This document shows positions 1 to 6,437 of a stretch of DNA of 11,354 nucleotides, piece after piece. The notes under the pieces are model-generated. The model did not search any database. It worked only from the letters and a program-made list of their open reading frames with translations, and had not been told where the DNA came from. How positions within the stretch are numbered: position 1 is the first letter of the stretch; the number at the start of each line of letters is the position of its first letter. Position numbers and translations under genes: made by a program. Source of the stretch: JAJKIP01 sp040509055 (GTDB lineage Bacteria > Bacteroidota > Bacteroidia > Chitinophagales > Chitinophagaceae); NCBI GenBank assembly GCA_040509055.1, contig JBEVLT010000283.1, positions 1-11,354 on the forward strand, in the 5' to 3' direction.

Positions 1-162
1 TAAGGATCATTATCTGGTAAGGAACAACTTTCTGTCTTCCGGACTTCCCGCCTGGCTGTAGACTGACGATGCTGTTAATGCGATGGCGAGTTTTGCCGGG
101 AAGACGTGAAGACGATAAGGATCATTATCTGGTAAGGAACAACTTTCTGTCTTCCGGACTTC
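1..162. repeat. 47-bp exact direct repeat, two copies
   Basis: Bases 1-47 are repeated exactly at 116-162, starting TAAGGATCATTATCTGG in both copies, with 68 bp between them. The copies diverge at base 48/163. The first copy begins at the window edge, so the repeat may extend to the left or belong to a longer tandem array with a period of 115 bp. Each copy contains the hexamer TAAGGA twice and ends in the first two units of the G[AT]CTTCCG family that continues after the second copy. The 68-bp spacer ends in GAAGACGTGAAGACG, which is complementary to the GTCTTC units and could fold back on them. No ORF here looks real. The function is unknown. Confidence 0.9.
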
Positions 163-215
163 GGTCTTCGGACTTCCGACTTCCGACTTTGCGTCTTGCG
201 GACTTCCGGTCCTCC
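149..215. repeat. Degenerate 7-8 bp repeat array (G[AT]CTTCCG-like)
   Basis: Nine consecutive units of seven or eight bases can be read here: GTCTTCCG, GACTTCG, GTCTTCG, GACTTCC, GACTTCC, GACTTTGC, GTCTTGCG, GACTTCCG and GTCCTCC. A two-unit version occurs at 34-49 at the end of the first 47-bp repeat. The array lies just beyond the terminator of the minus-strand gene at 282-1256. It resembles short degenerate intergenic repeats I associate with Chitinophagaceae genomes, but that is memory, not a search. Slipped-strand or REP-like spread is possible. No protein coding is apparent. Confidence 0.75.
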
Positions 216-226
216 TTTCTGAACAT

Positions 227-258
227 AAAAAAACCGCCTCGTTTTGTACGAGACGGCT
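227..258 (-). terminator. Rho-independent terminator of the coiled-coil protein gene
   Basis: The arms at 232-242 and 248-258 pair around a 5-nt loop. The two mismatches seen on the plus strand become G-U wobbles in minus-strand RNA, which points to that strand. The stem is followed in minus-strand RNA by a run of seven U (bases 227-233, overlapping the stem foot). It lies 24 bp beyond the stop codon of the gene at 282-1256. Confidence 0.85.
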
Positions 259-281
259 TTGCTTTAGCAGGAGTTAACTGC

Positions 282-1256
282 TTAACCGAATAAACCACCT
301 TTTTTAAGGGTTCTTACACCTTCTCCGATCTTGAACCCGTTATGATAAACTTCAATTCTGTAATTACCGGTCTGGAAATCCGACTGGCGGATAGAAAACG
401 ATACCGGCTGGCGGGTGCCCTGTGAATAATCTACAGGAACCCTTGTCGTAAATGATTTGTCGCCATCGGTGCGTGTGCTGAGGGTAGAAGAGCCCAGCGA
501 AGCATCAGACACCACCTGGCCGTTGGGACCTGTTACAATAATATACATATCGGCAGGGCCTGAGCGGGCGATGCGGTTTTCAACATCGAACGATACCACC
601 AGCTTATCCACTCTCTTTGCGGTCGTTGTTGTTTTTTCCTTGCCGTTGCTTTTTTCATTCACCGGGGTGATCTGGATGTTCGAAGCGCTGAAGGTAGAAC
701 CTACGTCAATGGTTTGCGACAGCTCTTCTTTTTCCAGGGTTGAGGTTTGCAGGTTTTGCTCCAACACCTGTTTTTCAGTGCTAAGCTGGGTATTGTTGGC
801 GGTAAGTACCTGGTTCTCGCCGTTCAGCCTTGCATTCTCCGCCTGCAGCGTCGATATCTGGCTGTTGAGGTTCGTGATCATGGTCCGGGCTTTTTGAAGA
901 TCGTTTGCCGTAGCGTTCCGGTCGTTCAAAATGCGGGCGATCTCTTTTTTATCGGCCTCCATTTGCCGCTGCTTATCGCTTTGCAGGTTGTTGTTGGCGC
1001 CGGTCAGTGAGTCCAGCCGTACCACTGCATCATCATAGAGCAGCTTCAGGGAGTCCCGCTGTGACAAATAGCCGACAGACTCTGTTTTTGCAACCTGCCG
1101 CTCATCTTCTGTTTTACTGTTATGCCATAATACATAGCCCCAGCTACCAAGCAGGCAAGCCGCAAGAATTCCGATCAATAGGTTTTTACTGTTACGGTTC
1201 CTGGGCGCAGGAGGCTGGCTGGAAGGCGTAGCGGATGGATAGTTCGTGTTAGTCAT
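282..1256 (-). CDS. Membrane-anchored coiled-coil protein of unknown function
   Basis: This 324-residue protein is not recognised as a named family. It has a short Pro/Ser-rich cytoplasmic tail with Arg/Lys at about residues 19-25, one membrane segment at 26-44 and no lipobox or clear cleavage site, so the rest is predicted to be periplasmic. Residues 62-183 are rich in Leu, Asn, Gln, Glu and Lys and read as a long coiled coil. Residues about 185-320 look like a compact beta-rich domain containing the segment VVSFDVENRIARSG. The protein ends in a basic Gly-rich tail, KKGGLFG. Architecturally it is a rod with a globular head reaching into the periplasm, which would suit a cell-envelope scaffold or sensor, but this is inference. 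Such proteins are easily misannotated as SMC-like because of the coil. The gene stands alone with its own terminator and is divergent from holA. No convincing promoter box was found upstream of the ATG at 1256. Confidence 0.85.
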   Translation of the reverse strand: MTNTNYPSATPSSQPPAPRNRNSKNLLIGILAACLLGSWGYVLWHNSKTEDERQVAKTESVGYLSQRDSLKLLYDDAVVRLDSLTGANNNLQSDKQRQMEADKKEIARILNDRNATANDLQKARTMITNLNSQISTLQAENARLNGENQVLTANNTQLSTEKQVLEQNLQTSTLEKEELSQTIDVGSTFSASNIQITPVNEKSNGKEKTTTTAKRVDKLVVSFDVENRIARSGPADMYIIVTGPNGQVVSDASLGSSTLSTRTDGDKSFTTRVPVDYSQGTRQPVSFSIRQSDFQTGNYRIEVYHNGFKIGEGVRTLKKGGLFG

Positions 1257-1444
1257 ACAGATGATTTTAAATGAGTTATAGGGTACGGATTAACATGGAT
1301 CCCAGTGTTTTTCCGGTTAGCAATCGGCCTTAACTTTCTTTGAAATCCATTTCGGCAAGGGATTTTCGAAAACCATGCCAGAAAGCCGGTTGCATCCGCA
1401 AAAAGTTAATTTTCTTTCCACAGCAACGGGTAAACAAAGGCCTG

Positions 1445-1452
1445 TATCTTAG
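1445..1452 (+). promoter_or_regulatory. Candidate -7 box for holA
   Basis: TATCTTAG matches the Bacteroidota -7 consensus TAnnTTTG at 5 of its 6 specified positions and is followed by CG, as in other boxes of this window. It lies only 7 bp before the preferred holA ATG, implying a nearly leaderless transcript. No good -33 TTTG element is seen. Confidence 0.25.
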
Positions 1453-1459
1453 CGTTCGT

Positions 1460-2458
1460 ATGACCATTGACTCCGTTATTGCAGCATGGCAGCAGGGATC
1501 TTTTAAACCCATATACTGGCTGGAAGGCGATGAAGAGTATTTTATCGATAAGGCCGTCAGCTACGCCGAGCACCGGATATTGAATGAAAGCGAAGCCTCT
1601 TTCAACCTGACTGTTTTTTACGGCCGTGATGTATCCTGGCCGGACGTGGTGAATGCCTGCCGGCGTTACCCCATGTTTGCCGAGCGGCAGGTGGTGATCT
1701 TAAAAGAAGCGCAGCAGATGCGGGACATAGAGAAGCTGGAAGGCTATATCGAAAACCCGCTGGGCTCCACCGTCTTCGTGGTGTCGTACAAGGATAAGAA
1801 AGTGGACGGGCGTACCAAATTTGCCAAACTGCTGAAGGAAAAAGGCGTTTTCATCACTACCAAAAAGATCTACGACAACCAACTGCCGGACTGGACGCAG
1901 GAATTGCTGCATTCCAAAGGGCTGTCGATTTCGCCCAAGGGGCTGGCCCTGTTCGTGGACCATATCGGCAACGACCTGACCCGGATCGAAAACGAGATAC
2001 AGAAGATATCGGTGAACCTGGGGAAGCGCAAAACGATCAGCGAAGAGGATATCGAAACGTTTGTCGGCGTGAGCAAGGATTTCAATGTATTCGAGCTGCA
2101 GTCGGCGCTGGCGCGGAAGGACCTGGCCAAGGCCATCCGCATCATCCAGTATTTCGAAGCCAATCCCAAAGCGGCGCCGATACAGCTGGTGCTTCCATCG
2201 CTATACGGTTTTTTCAGCAAGGTATTCATGGTATTCGGGGCCGGCACCTTTGAAGAAAAGGCCGTGGCCGCGGTGATCGGTGTGAATGCCTTTTTTGTAA
2301 AGGACTATCTACAGGCGGCAAAAACCTATGACTTCCAGGGCGTGGAGCGCGTACTGCTGCTGCTGCACCGGTACAACCTGAAAAGCATCGGCATCAACAG
2401 CATCAACACCGGCGATGGTTCGCTGCTGAAAGAAATGGTTTATAAAATGATCGCCTGA
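1460..2458 (+). CDS. holA: DNA polymerase III subunit delta (HolA)
   Basis: The product is the delta subunit of the clamp-loader complex, which opens the beta sliding clamp so that it can be placed on primed DNA. The 332-residue protein from the ATG at 1460 has the family length and layout: an N-terminal domain with the FKPIYWLEGDEEYFIDKAV region (residues 15-33), the RRYPMFAERQVVILKEA strand-helix segment (68-84), the SISPKGLALFVDHIGNDLTRIENEI segment of the middle domain (about 156-180), and the helical collar domain to the end. The frame stays open upstream to an ATG at 1340, but those 40 extra residues are basic, low in similarity to the family, and lie across a candidate promoter, so 1460 is preferred. 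The gene is divergent from the coiled-coil protein gene and 79 bp ahead of the lipoprotein gene. Confidence 0.93.
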   Translation: MTIDSVIAAWQQGSFKPIYWLEGDEEYFIDKAVSYAEHRILNESEASFNLTVFYGRDVSWPDVVNACRRYPMFAERQVVILKEAQQMRDIEKLEGYIENPLGSTVFVVSYKDKKVDGRTKFAKLLKEKGVFITTKKIYDNQLPDWTQELLHSKGLSISPKGLALFVDHIGNDLTRIENEIQKISVNLGKRKTISEEDIETFVGVSKDFNVFELQSALARKDLAKAIRIIQYFEANPKAAPIQLVLPSLYGFFSKVFMVFGAGTFEEKAVAAVIGVNAFFVKDYLQAAKTYDFQGVERVLLLLHRYNLKSIGINSINTGDGSLLKEMVYKMIA

Positions 2459-2479
2459 CCGTTTCTGGGCGAAATAGTT

Positions 2480-2487
2480 TTTCTTTG
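2480..2487 (+). promoter_or_regulatory. Candidate -7 box for the lipoprotein gene
   Basis: TTTCTTTG, followed by CGC, differs from TAnnTTTG at one specified position. It sits 50 bp before the ATG at 2538, after the holA stop. A second similar box, CAACTTTG, lies at 2490-2497. Either could serve. No clear -33 element was found. Confidence 0.35.
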
Positions 2488-2537
2488 CGCAACTTTGGCG
2501 GTTGATCATACATCTACTTAAAAAACTAAAAAAAGCG

Positions 2538-3287
2538 ATGAAAAAATTAATGCTGTTGATGGTGGGCGGAATGTTGTTGTTCCTGGCCGGTTGTGAGGTT
2601 ACCCGTGATATATCGATTGGTGCCGATGGCAGCGGAACGGTGGTGACGGTGACGGACATGAGCAGCATGATCGCGCTGGCCAAGATGTCCGGGAAAGCGA
2701 ATGACCTGGACAAGCTGGGCGACAAAGCCCTCGATACAACGATATCGCTGTCGCTGTTTGCCGACAGCATCCCGGACCTTACGGCCGACGAAAAAGCATT
2801 CATCAGGAATGGTACGCTTGGGCTTACCATCGATCCGAAAAGCGAAAAATTTGTTTTCCGGCTGCAATTCCCGTTTACTGACCCTTCGCAGATCAGCCAT
2901 TTTGATAAACTGTCTTCCCGGGTGATGCAGGAAGCAATGAAGGAAAAGGTAGGAGAAGCTGCCGGCGAAGCAGAAGGCGGTGGCATGCCGGATGCTTCTA
3001 CCGATAACTATTACAAGATTACCTATGCCAAAGGGCTGATCGAAAAGAAGCTGGACAAGGATAAGTACGCTCATGTTGCCGACGACGAAGAAATGCAGGC
3101 CCTGAAGCAAATGGCCGGCATGGGCATGGGCAACAGTACGATCATCATTCACCTGCCTGCGCCGGTAAAAAAAGCCGAAGGCCAGAATGTAAGCGTGTCC
3201 GACGACAAAAGAACGGTGACCATCAAAAGCAACGCAGAAGACTTCTTCGAGGATGGCGCCAGCCAGGAGTTCCGTATCGAGTATTGA
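2538..3287 (+). CDS. Predicted lipoprotein, unknown function
   Basis: The 249-residue product starts with a lipoprotein signal peptide: two Lys, a hydrophobic stretch and the lipobox LAGC with the lipidated Cys at residue 19. It should be processed by signal peptidase II and anchored in the inner or outer membrane. The sequence after Cys, EVTRD, is not an obvious Bacteroidota surface-export signal, so a periplasm-facing position is as likely. The segment after the Cys, with ISIGADGSGTV at about 25-35, faintly recalls LppM-type lipoproteins, but I would not assign the family. Residues 135-150 are Ala/Glu/Gly-rich, probably a linker, and the C-terminal part (about 198-249) is beta-rich. The ATG at 2538 was chosen over an in-frame ATG at 2502 because it gives a standard signal peptide and has an A-rich upstream stretch. 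It converges on ribF. Confidence 0.88.
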   Translation: MKKLMLLMVGGMLLFLAGCEVTRDISIGADGSGTVVTVTDMSSMIALAKMSGKANDLDKLGDKALDTTISLSLFADSIPDLTADEKAFIRNGTLGLTIDPKSEKFVFRLQFPFTDPSQISHFDKLSSRVMQEAMKEKVGEAAGEAEGGGMPDASTDNYYKITYAKGLIEKKLDKDKYAHVADDEEMQALKQMAGMGMGNSTIIIHLPAPVKKAEGQNVSVSDDKRTVTIKSNAEDFFEDGASQEFRIEY

Positions 3288-3394
3288 TGGGTTGGCCTGC
3301 CTGCAGGCCGTTCCATCAGCGGGTCGGGCCATGGCCATTCCGGTAAACAATACCGATCAGGCATTTTACTATCAACGCCAGATTGGTTTACCTG
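3288..3394. other. Convergent intergenic region with inverted repeats
   Basis: This gap separates the stop codons of the lipoprotein gene and ribF. It contains the inverted repeat GGCCTGCCTGCAGGCC at 3294-3309, the palindrome GGCCATGGCC at 3327-3336, the small hairpin CGGTA-AACAA-TACCG starting at 3341, and a 7-bp inverted pair GGTAAAC/GTTTACC (3342-3348 and 3386-3392). None is followed directly by a U tract on either strand, so a classical terminator is not proven, although together they could stop transcription from both sides. Confidence 0.5.
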
Positions 3395-4357
3395 CTATAA
3401 TACTTTCAGGCTTTCGATCTTGTCCTGGTCTATCTGCCTGACCAGGTCTTCGAGCGAATCGAATTTGACCTCTTCGCGCAGGTATTGTTTTACATACACA
3501 CGCAGGGTTTGCCCGTAGATGTCCTGGCTGAAGTCGAACAGATTGACCTCGATCACCCGCCTGGTACCGCCTACCGTGGGCCGGAACCCGATGCTCATCA
3601 TGCCTTTGTACAGCGGAGTAGCTGCAGCTTCGGCATCTTCATTGGCTTCGCCGGCATCAGCCATTTCGGCATACACGGCATAGATGCCGTTGCCGGGAAT
3701 GATCTTTTCTTCCTCCTGTATTTTCAGGTTGGCCGTAGGGTAGCCCAGCTGCCGGCCCAGTTTGTCGCCGTGTACCACTTCGCCCGAAAAGAAGAAGTCG
3801 TAACCCAGCAGCTTATTGGCGGTTTCCGTGTCGCTGTGGATGATAGCTTCGCGGATATTGGTAGAGCTGATGGAAATATTGTCGAGGATATGCTTGGGTA
3901 TCTCCTTTAGCTTGTACCCGTAAGCGGCTGCTTTCTTTTCCAGCATCAGGTAGTTGCCCTGGCGGTCGCGGCCAAACCGGTGGTCGTAGCCGATAATGAT
4001 AGTATGTGGCTGAAACCTGGCCACCAGGAAATTGCTGATGTATTCTTCGGCAGGCTGGTTGGCAAACGCTTCGGTAAACGGTACGATCACCAGGTGGTCC
4101 ACTTCCAGCTGTTCCAGCAGCCTGATCTTTTCGTCGAGGGTATTGATGAGCCGGATACCGAGAATGGCGGAAGAAACGACCTTGCGCGGATGCGGGTGAA
4201 AGGTGATGATCACCGTTTCGCCGCCGATGGCACGGGCCTCTTTGCTCAGTTCCTGTATCACCTGCCGGTGCCCCCTGTGCACGCCGTCAAAAGTGCCGAT
4301 CGTGATCACTGCATTCCTAAAAGCAGGTAACTGGCCGATGTCGCGATGTACTTGCAT
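3395..4357 (-). CDS. ribF: Bifunctional riboflavin kinase / FMN adenylyltransferase (RibF)
   Basis: This cytoplasmic enzyme phosphorylates riboflavin to FMN and then adenylates FMN to FAD. The 320-residue protein has both domains. The N-terminal nucleotidyltransferase has TIGTFDGVHRGHR at 19-31, FHPHP at 53-57, GYDHRFGR at 123-130 and ISSTNIRE at 163-170. The C-terminal kinase has LGRQLGYPTANL at 200-211 and IEVNLFDF at 269-276, with the presumed catalytic Glu at 270. The length is normal for the family. One oddity is an Ala/Glu/Asp-rich insertion at about 231-247, in the kinase domain just before the LYKGMMSIGFRPTVGG segment. The start at 4357 places the first motif where expected. It is divergent from purM across 96 bp. 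Confidence 0.96.
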   Translation of the reverse strand: MQVHRDIGQLPAFRNAVITIGTFDGVHRGHRQVIQELSKEARAIGGETVIITFHPHPRKVVSSAILGIRLINTLDEKIRLLEQLEVDHLVIVPFTEAFANQPAEEYISNFLVARFQPHTIIIGYDHRFGRDRQGNYLMLEKKAAAYGYKLKEIPKHILDNISISSTNIREAIIHSDTETANKLLGYDFFFSGEVVHGDKLGRQLGYPTANLKIQEEEKIIPGNGIYAVYAEMADAGEANEDAEAAATPLYKGMMSIGFRPTVGGTRRVIEVNLFDFSQDIYGQTLRVYVKQYLREEVKFDSLEDLVRQIDQDKIESLKVL

Positions 4358-4367
4358 AAACTTGCCT

Positions 4368-4375
4368 CAAAATTA
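4368..4375 (-). promoter_or_regulatory. Candidate -7 box for ribF
   Basis: On the minus strand this reads TAATTTTG, a full match to the Bacteroidota -7 consensus TAnnTTTG. It ends 10 bp before the ribF ATG, which would give a leader of only a few nucleotides. A TTTG lies upstream at 4389-4392, but the 13-bp spacing is shorter than the usual 17-23. Confidence 0.5.
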
Positions 4376-4429
4376 GCCCATAATTGTCCAAATGAACACC
4401 GGGACGCGGGATAATTGGCTGCCGGGCGT

Positions 4430-4437
4430 TAGTTTTG
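4430..4437 (+). promoter_or_regulatory. Candidate -7 box for purM
   Basis: TAGTTTTG, followed by CG, is a full match to TAnnTTTG. It lies 16 bp before the purM ATG. A TTG within ATAATTG lies 13 bp upstream, too close for a standard -33 element. It faces away from the ribF box 54 bp to the left, so the 96-bp gap appears to hold two divergent promoters. Confidence 0.5.
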
Positions 4438-4453
4438 CGGCACAAATTACATC

Positions 4454-5623
4454 ATGAGCCTGTATTCCAAAAGAGGGGTGTCTGCCCAGAAGGAAGAAGT
4501 GCATGCCGCTACCCGTGATCTTGACAAAGGACTTTATCCCAAAGCATTTTGCAAGATATACCCGGATGTACTGTCCGGCGACGACAACTGGGTAAACGTC
4601 ATGCATGCCGACGGCGCCGGTACCAAGAGCATCCTGGCTTACCTGTACTGGAAGGAAACCGGCGATATTTCCATATGGAAGGGCATTGCGCAGGATGCCA
4701 TCGTGATGAACCTGGACGACCTGCTGTGCACCGGTATTTACGACCGGATCATCTTCTCCTCCACCATCGACAGGAACAAACAAGTGATCCCCGGCGACGT
4801 GCTGCAGGCCCTAATCAGCGGCAGCCAGGCGTTTTTCGATACCATGAAGGAACACGGGATCGGCATCACGTATATGGGGGGCGAAACGGCCGATGTAGGC
4901 GATGTGGTCAGGACCATTGCCGTGAATGGCACCATGACCGCCCGCTGGCCCAAACAGCAGCTGATCACCAACGAAAACATACGTCCGGGCCAGGTGATCG
5001 TAGGGCTGGCCTCATTTGGCAAAGCCACTTACGAAGAGGCCTACAACAGCGGGCTGGGCAGCAACGGGCTTACCAGCGCGCGCCATGATGTGCTGCACAA
5101 ACTATACGGCCAGCGTTTTCCGGAATCGTTTGATCCTTCGCTCAGCGAAGAGGTGGTATACATCGGGCCGCACCGCATGACGGATGAAGTGCATACCGGG
5201 GAAGGCCTTACCGATATCGGCCACCTGCTGCTGAGCCCCACACGTACCTTTGCGCCGGTGATGAAGGTATTGCTGCAGGAACACTTCGATACCCTGCAGG
5301 GACTGGTGCATTGCAGCGGCGGCGGGCAGACCAAGTGCCTGAAATATGTGCCGGACGATGTGCACATCGTGAAAGACAACCTGTTTGCACCGCCGCAGAT
5401 CTTCCAGCTGATACAAAAGGCCAGCAAGGCCGACAACCGGGAAATGTACCAGGTATTCAACATGGGCACCCGGCTGGAGATCTATACCGAAGAAAAAGAT
5501 GCCGACACGATCATCGGCGTGGCGCGGCAATTCGGTGTGGACGCACAGGTGATCGGCAGGGTGGAGCCACGCGACAGCGCTTCGCTTTCGATCATAACCG
5601 GCAGCGAAACGATAAGCTGGTAA
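4454..5623 (+). CDS. purM: Phosphoribosylformylglycinamidine cyclo-ligase (AIR synthase, PurM)
   Basis: The enzyme closes the imidazole ring, converting FGAM and ATP to AIR in the fifth step of de novo purine synthesis. The 389-residue protein has the PurM-type ATP-binding and C-terminal domains. Visible motifs are HADGAGTKS at 51-59, NLDDLLCTG at 86-94, MGGETADVGD at 141-150, HCSGGGQTK at 286-294 and FNMGTRLEI at 335-343. It is longer than the roughly 345-residue enterobacterial enzyme and opens with SLYSKRGVSAQKEEVHAAT, which fits the Bacteroidota form. The ATG at 4454 immediately precedes this conserved start. No other purine gene is in the window, so it is not in a pur operon here. ftsE follows after 121 bp. 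Confidence 0.93.
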   Translation: MSLYSKRGVSAQKEEVHAATRDLDKGLYPKAFCKIYPDVLSGDDNWVNVMHADGAGTKSILAYLYWKETGDISIWKGIAQDAIVMNLDDLLCTGIYDRIIFSSTIDRNKQVIPGDVLQALISGSQAFFDTMKEHGIGITYMGGETADVGDVVRTIAVNGTMTARWPKQQLITNENIRPGQVIVGLASFGKATYEEAYNSGLGSNGLTSARHDVLHKLYGQRFPESFDPSLSEEVVYIGPHRMTDEVHTGEGLTDIGHLLLSPTRTFAPVMKVLLQEHFDTLQGLVHCSGGGQTKCLKYVPDDVHIVKDNLFAPPQIFQLIQKASKADNREMYQVFNMGTRLEIYTEEKDADTIIGVARQFGVDAQVIGRVEPRDSASLSIITGSETISW

Positions 5624-5718
5624 CTGTTTGCCGGTATAATTGCGTTGGTTGCTTTGTTAAAAGCAGCCCGGTTACAGGCAGCCGGGGTTAAAATTTTTCA
5701 TTGCTTACCATTCTTGTT

Positions 5719-5726
5719 TTAATTTG
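5719..5726 (+). promoter_or_regulatory. Candidate -7 box for ftsE
   Basis: TTAATTTG, followed by CAGC, differs from TAnnTTTG at one specified position and lies 18 bp before the ATG at 5745. A TTG at 5701-5703 is 15 bp upstream. The box overlaps the in-frame TTG at 5724, which argues against using that TTG as the start codon. Confidence 0.35.
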
Positions 5727-5744
5727 CAGCAAACGAGCAGGGAT

Positions 5745-6437
5745 ATGTCAGAGCCAATCATCGAGATCAATCAAGCCAATATATACCAGGGAAACAGTAT
5801 CGTGCTGCAGGATGTAAATCTGCGGGTGAACAAGGGCGAATTCGTTTACCTGGTCGGCAAAACCGGCACCGGCAAATCGAGCCTGCTGAAAACGCTGTAC
5901 GGCGAACTGCCGCTGACCGAAGGCGATGCCACGGTGGCCGGTTTCCCGCTGAAGGGGCTTACCTGGAAGAAAGTGCCGTACCTGCGCCGCAATCTTGGCG
6001 TGGTATTCCAGGACTTTCAGCTGCTTACCGACCGCAATGTGAACAACAATCTGAAATTCGTGCTGAAAGCCATCGGCTGGAAGGATGAAAAGCTGATGGA
6101 CGAAAAAATACAGGACGTGCTCGATAAGGTAGGGCTGAAAGCAAAAGGATTCAAAATGCCTTTTGAGCTCAGTGGCGGCGAGCAGCAACGGGTGGACATT
6201 GCCAGGGCGCTGCTCAATTCACCCAAACTGATCCTGGCCGACGAGCCTACCGGCAACCTGGACCCCGAAACCTCGGACGAGATCATGAACCTGCTCATCC
6301 ACATCTCCAGGGATTACAATACCGCTATTGTGATGGCCACGCATGATTATATCGTTGTACAAAAATTCCCGGCCCGGATGATCCGCACCGAAGGCGGCAA
6401 GGTGCTGGACAATGCGTCGATCAGCTACCAGCCCTGA
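5745..6437 (+). CDS. ftsE: Cell division ATP-binding protein FtsE
   Basis: FtsE is the cytoplasmic ABC ATPase that pairs with the membrane protein FtsX at the division septum, where the complex controls peptidoglycan hydrolysis. The 230-residue protein carries a full ABC set: Walker A GKTGTGKSS at 38-46, Q-loop Gln at 89, signature LSGGEQQR at 142-149, Walker B LILADEPTGNLD at 162-173 with the catalytic Glu at 167, and the H-loop His at 200. Length and the segment LRRNLGVVFQDFQLLTDRNV (80-99) are typical of FtsE rather than of a generic transporter ATPase, though LolD-type or MacB-type ATPases are near relatives. The ATG at 5745 was chosen over an in-frame TTG at 5724. No ftsX is adjacent, unlike in enterobacteria. 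Its stop codon abuts the stop codon of the opposing glycosyltransferase gene. Confidence 0.9.
   Translation: MSEPIIEINQANIYQGNSIVLQDVNLRVNKGEFVYLVGKTGTGKSSLLKTLYGELPLTEGDATVAGFPLKGLTWKKVPYLRRNLGVVFQDFQLLTDRNVNNNLKFVLKAIGWKDEKLMDEKIQDVLDKVGLKAKGFKMPFELSGGEQQRVDIARALLNSPKLILADEPTGNLDPETSDEIMNLLIHISRDYNTAIVMATHDYIVVQKFPARMIRTEGGKVLDNASISYQP

Noticed and set aside
1..162. Possible CRISPR array
   Set aside because: Only two repeats, 47 bp long with a 68-bp spacer, no further units and no cas genes.
69..293. A 74-codon open frame on the plus strand
   Set aside because: It runs through the direct repeat, the heptad array and the terminator; the protein is a translation of repeats.
1340..1459. Upstream extension of holA to ATG 1340
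   Set aside because: The 40 residues do not resemble the family N-terminus, and the stretch contains the candidate promoter box.
1215..1528. Shared 14-mer CTGGCTGGAAGGCG at 1215-1228 and 1515-1528
   Set aside because: Both lie in coding sequence, in unrelated frames on opposite strands. Chance plus codon bias is enough to explain it.
2547..3350. A 267-codon open frame on the minus strand
   Set aside because: It is the reverse of the lipoprotein gene, rich in His/Arg/Phe with no domain.
5667..5698. Possible terminator after purM
   Set aside because: A 5-bp CCCGG/CCGGG stem with a 10-nt loop and a T tract six bases away is too weak to call.
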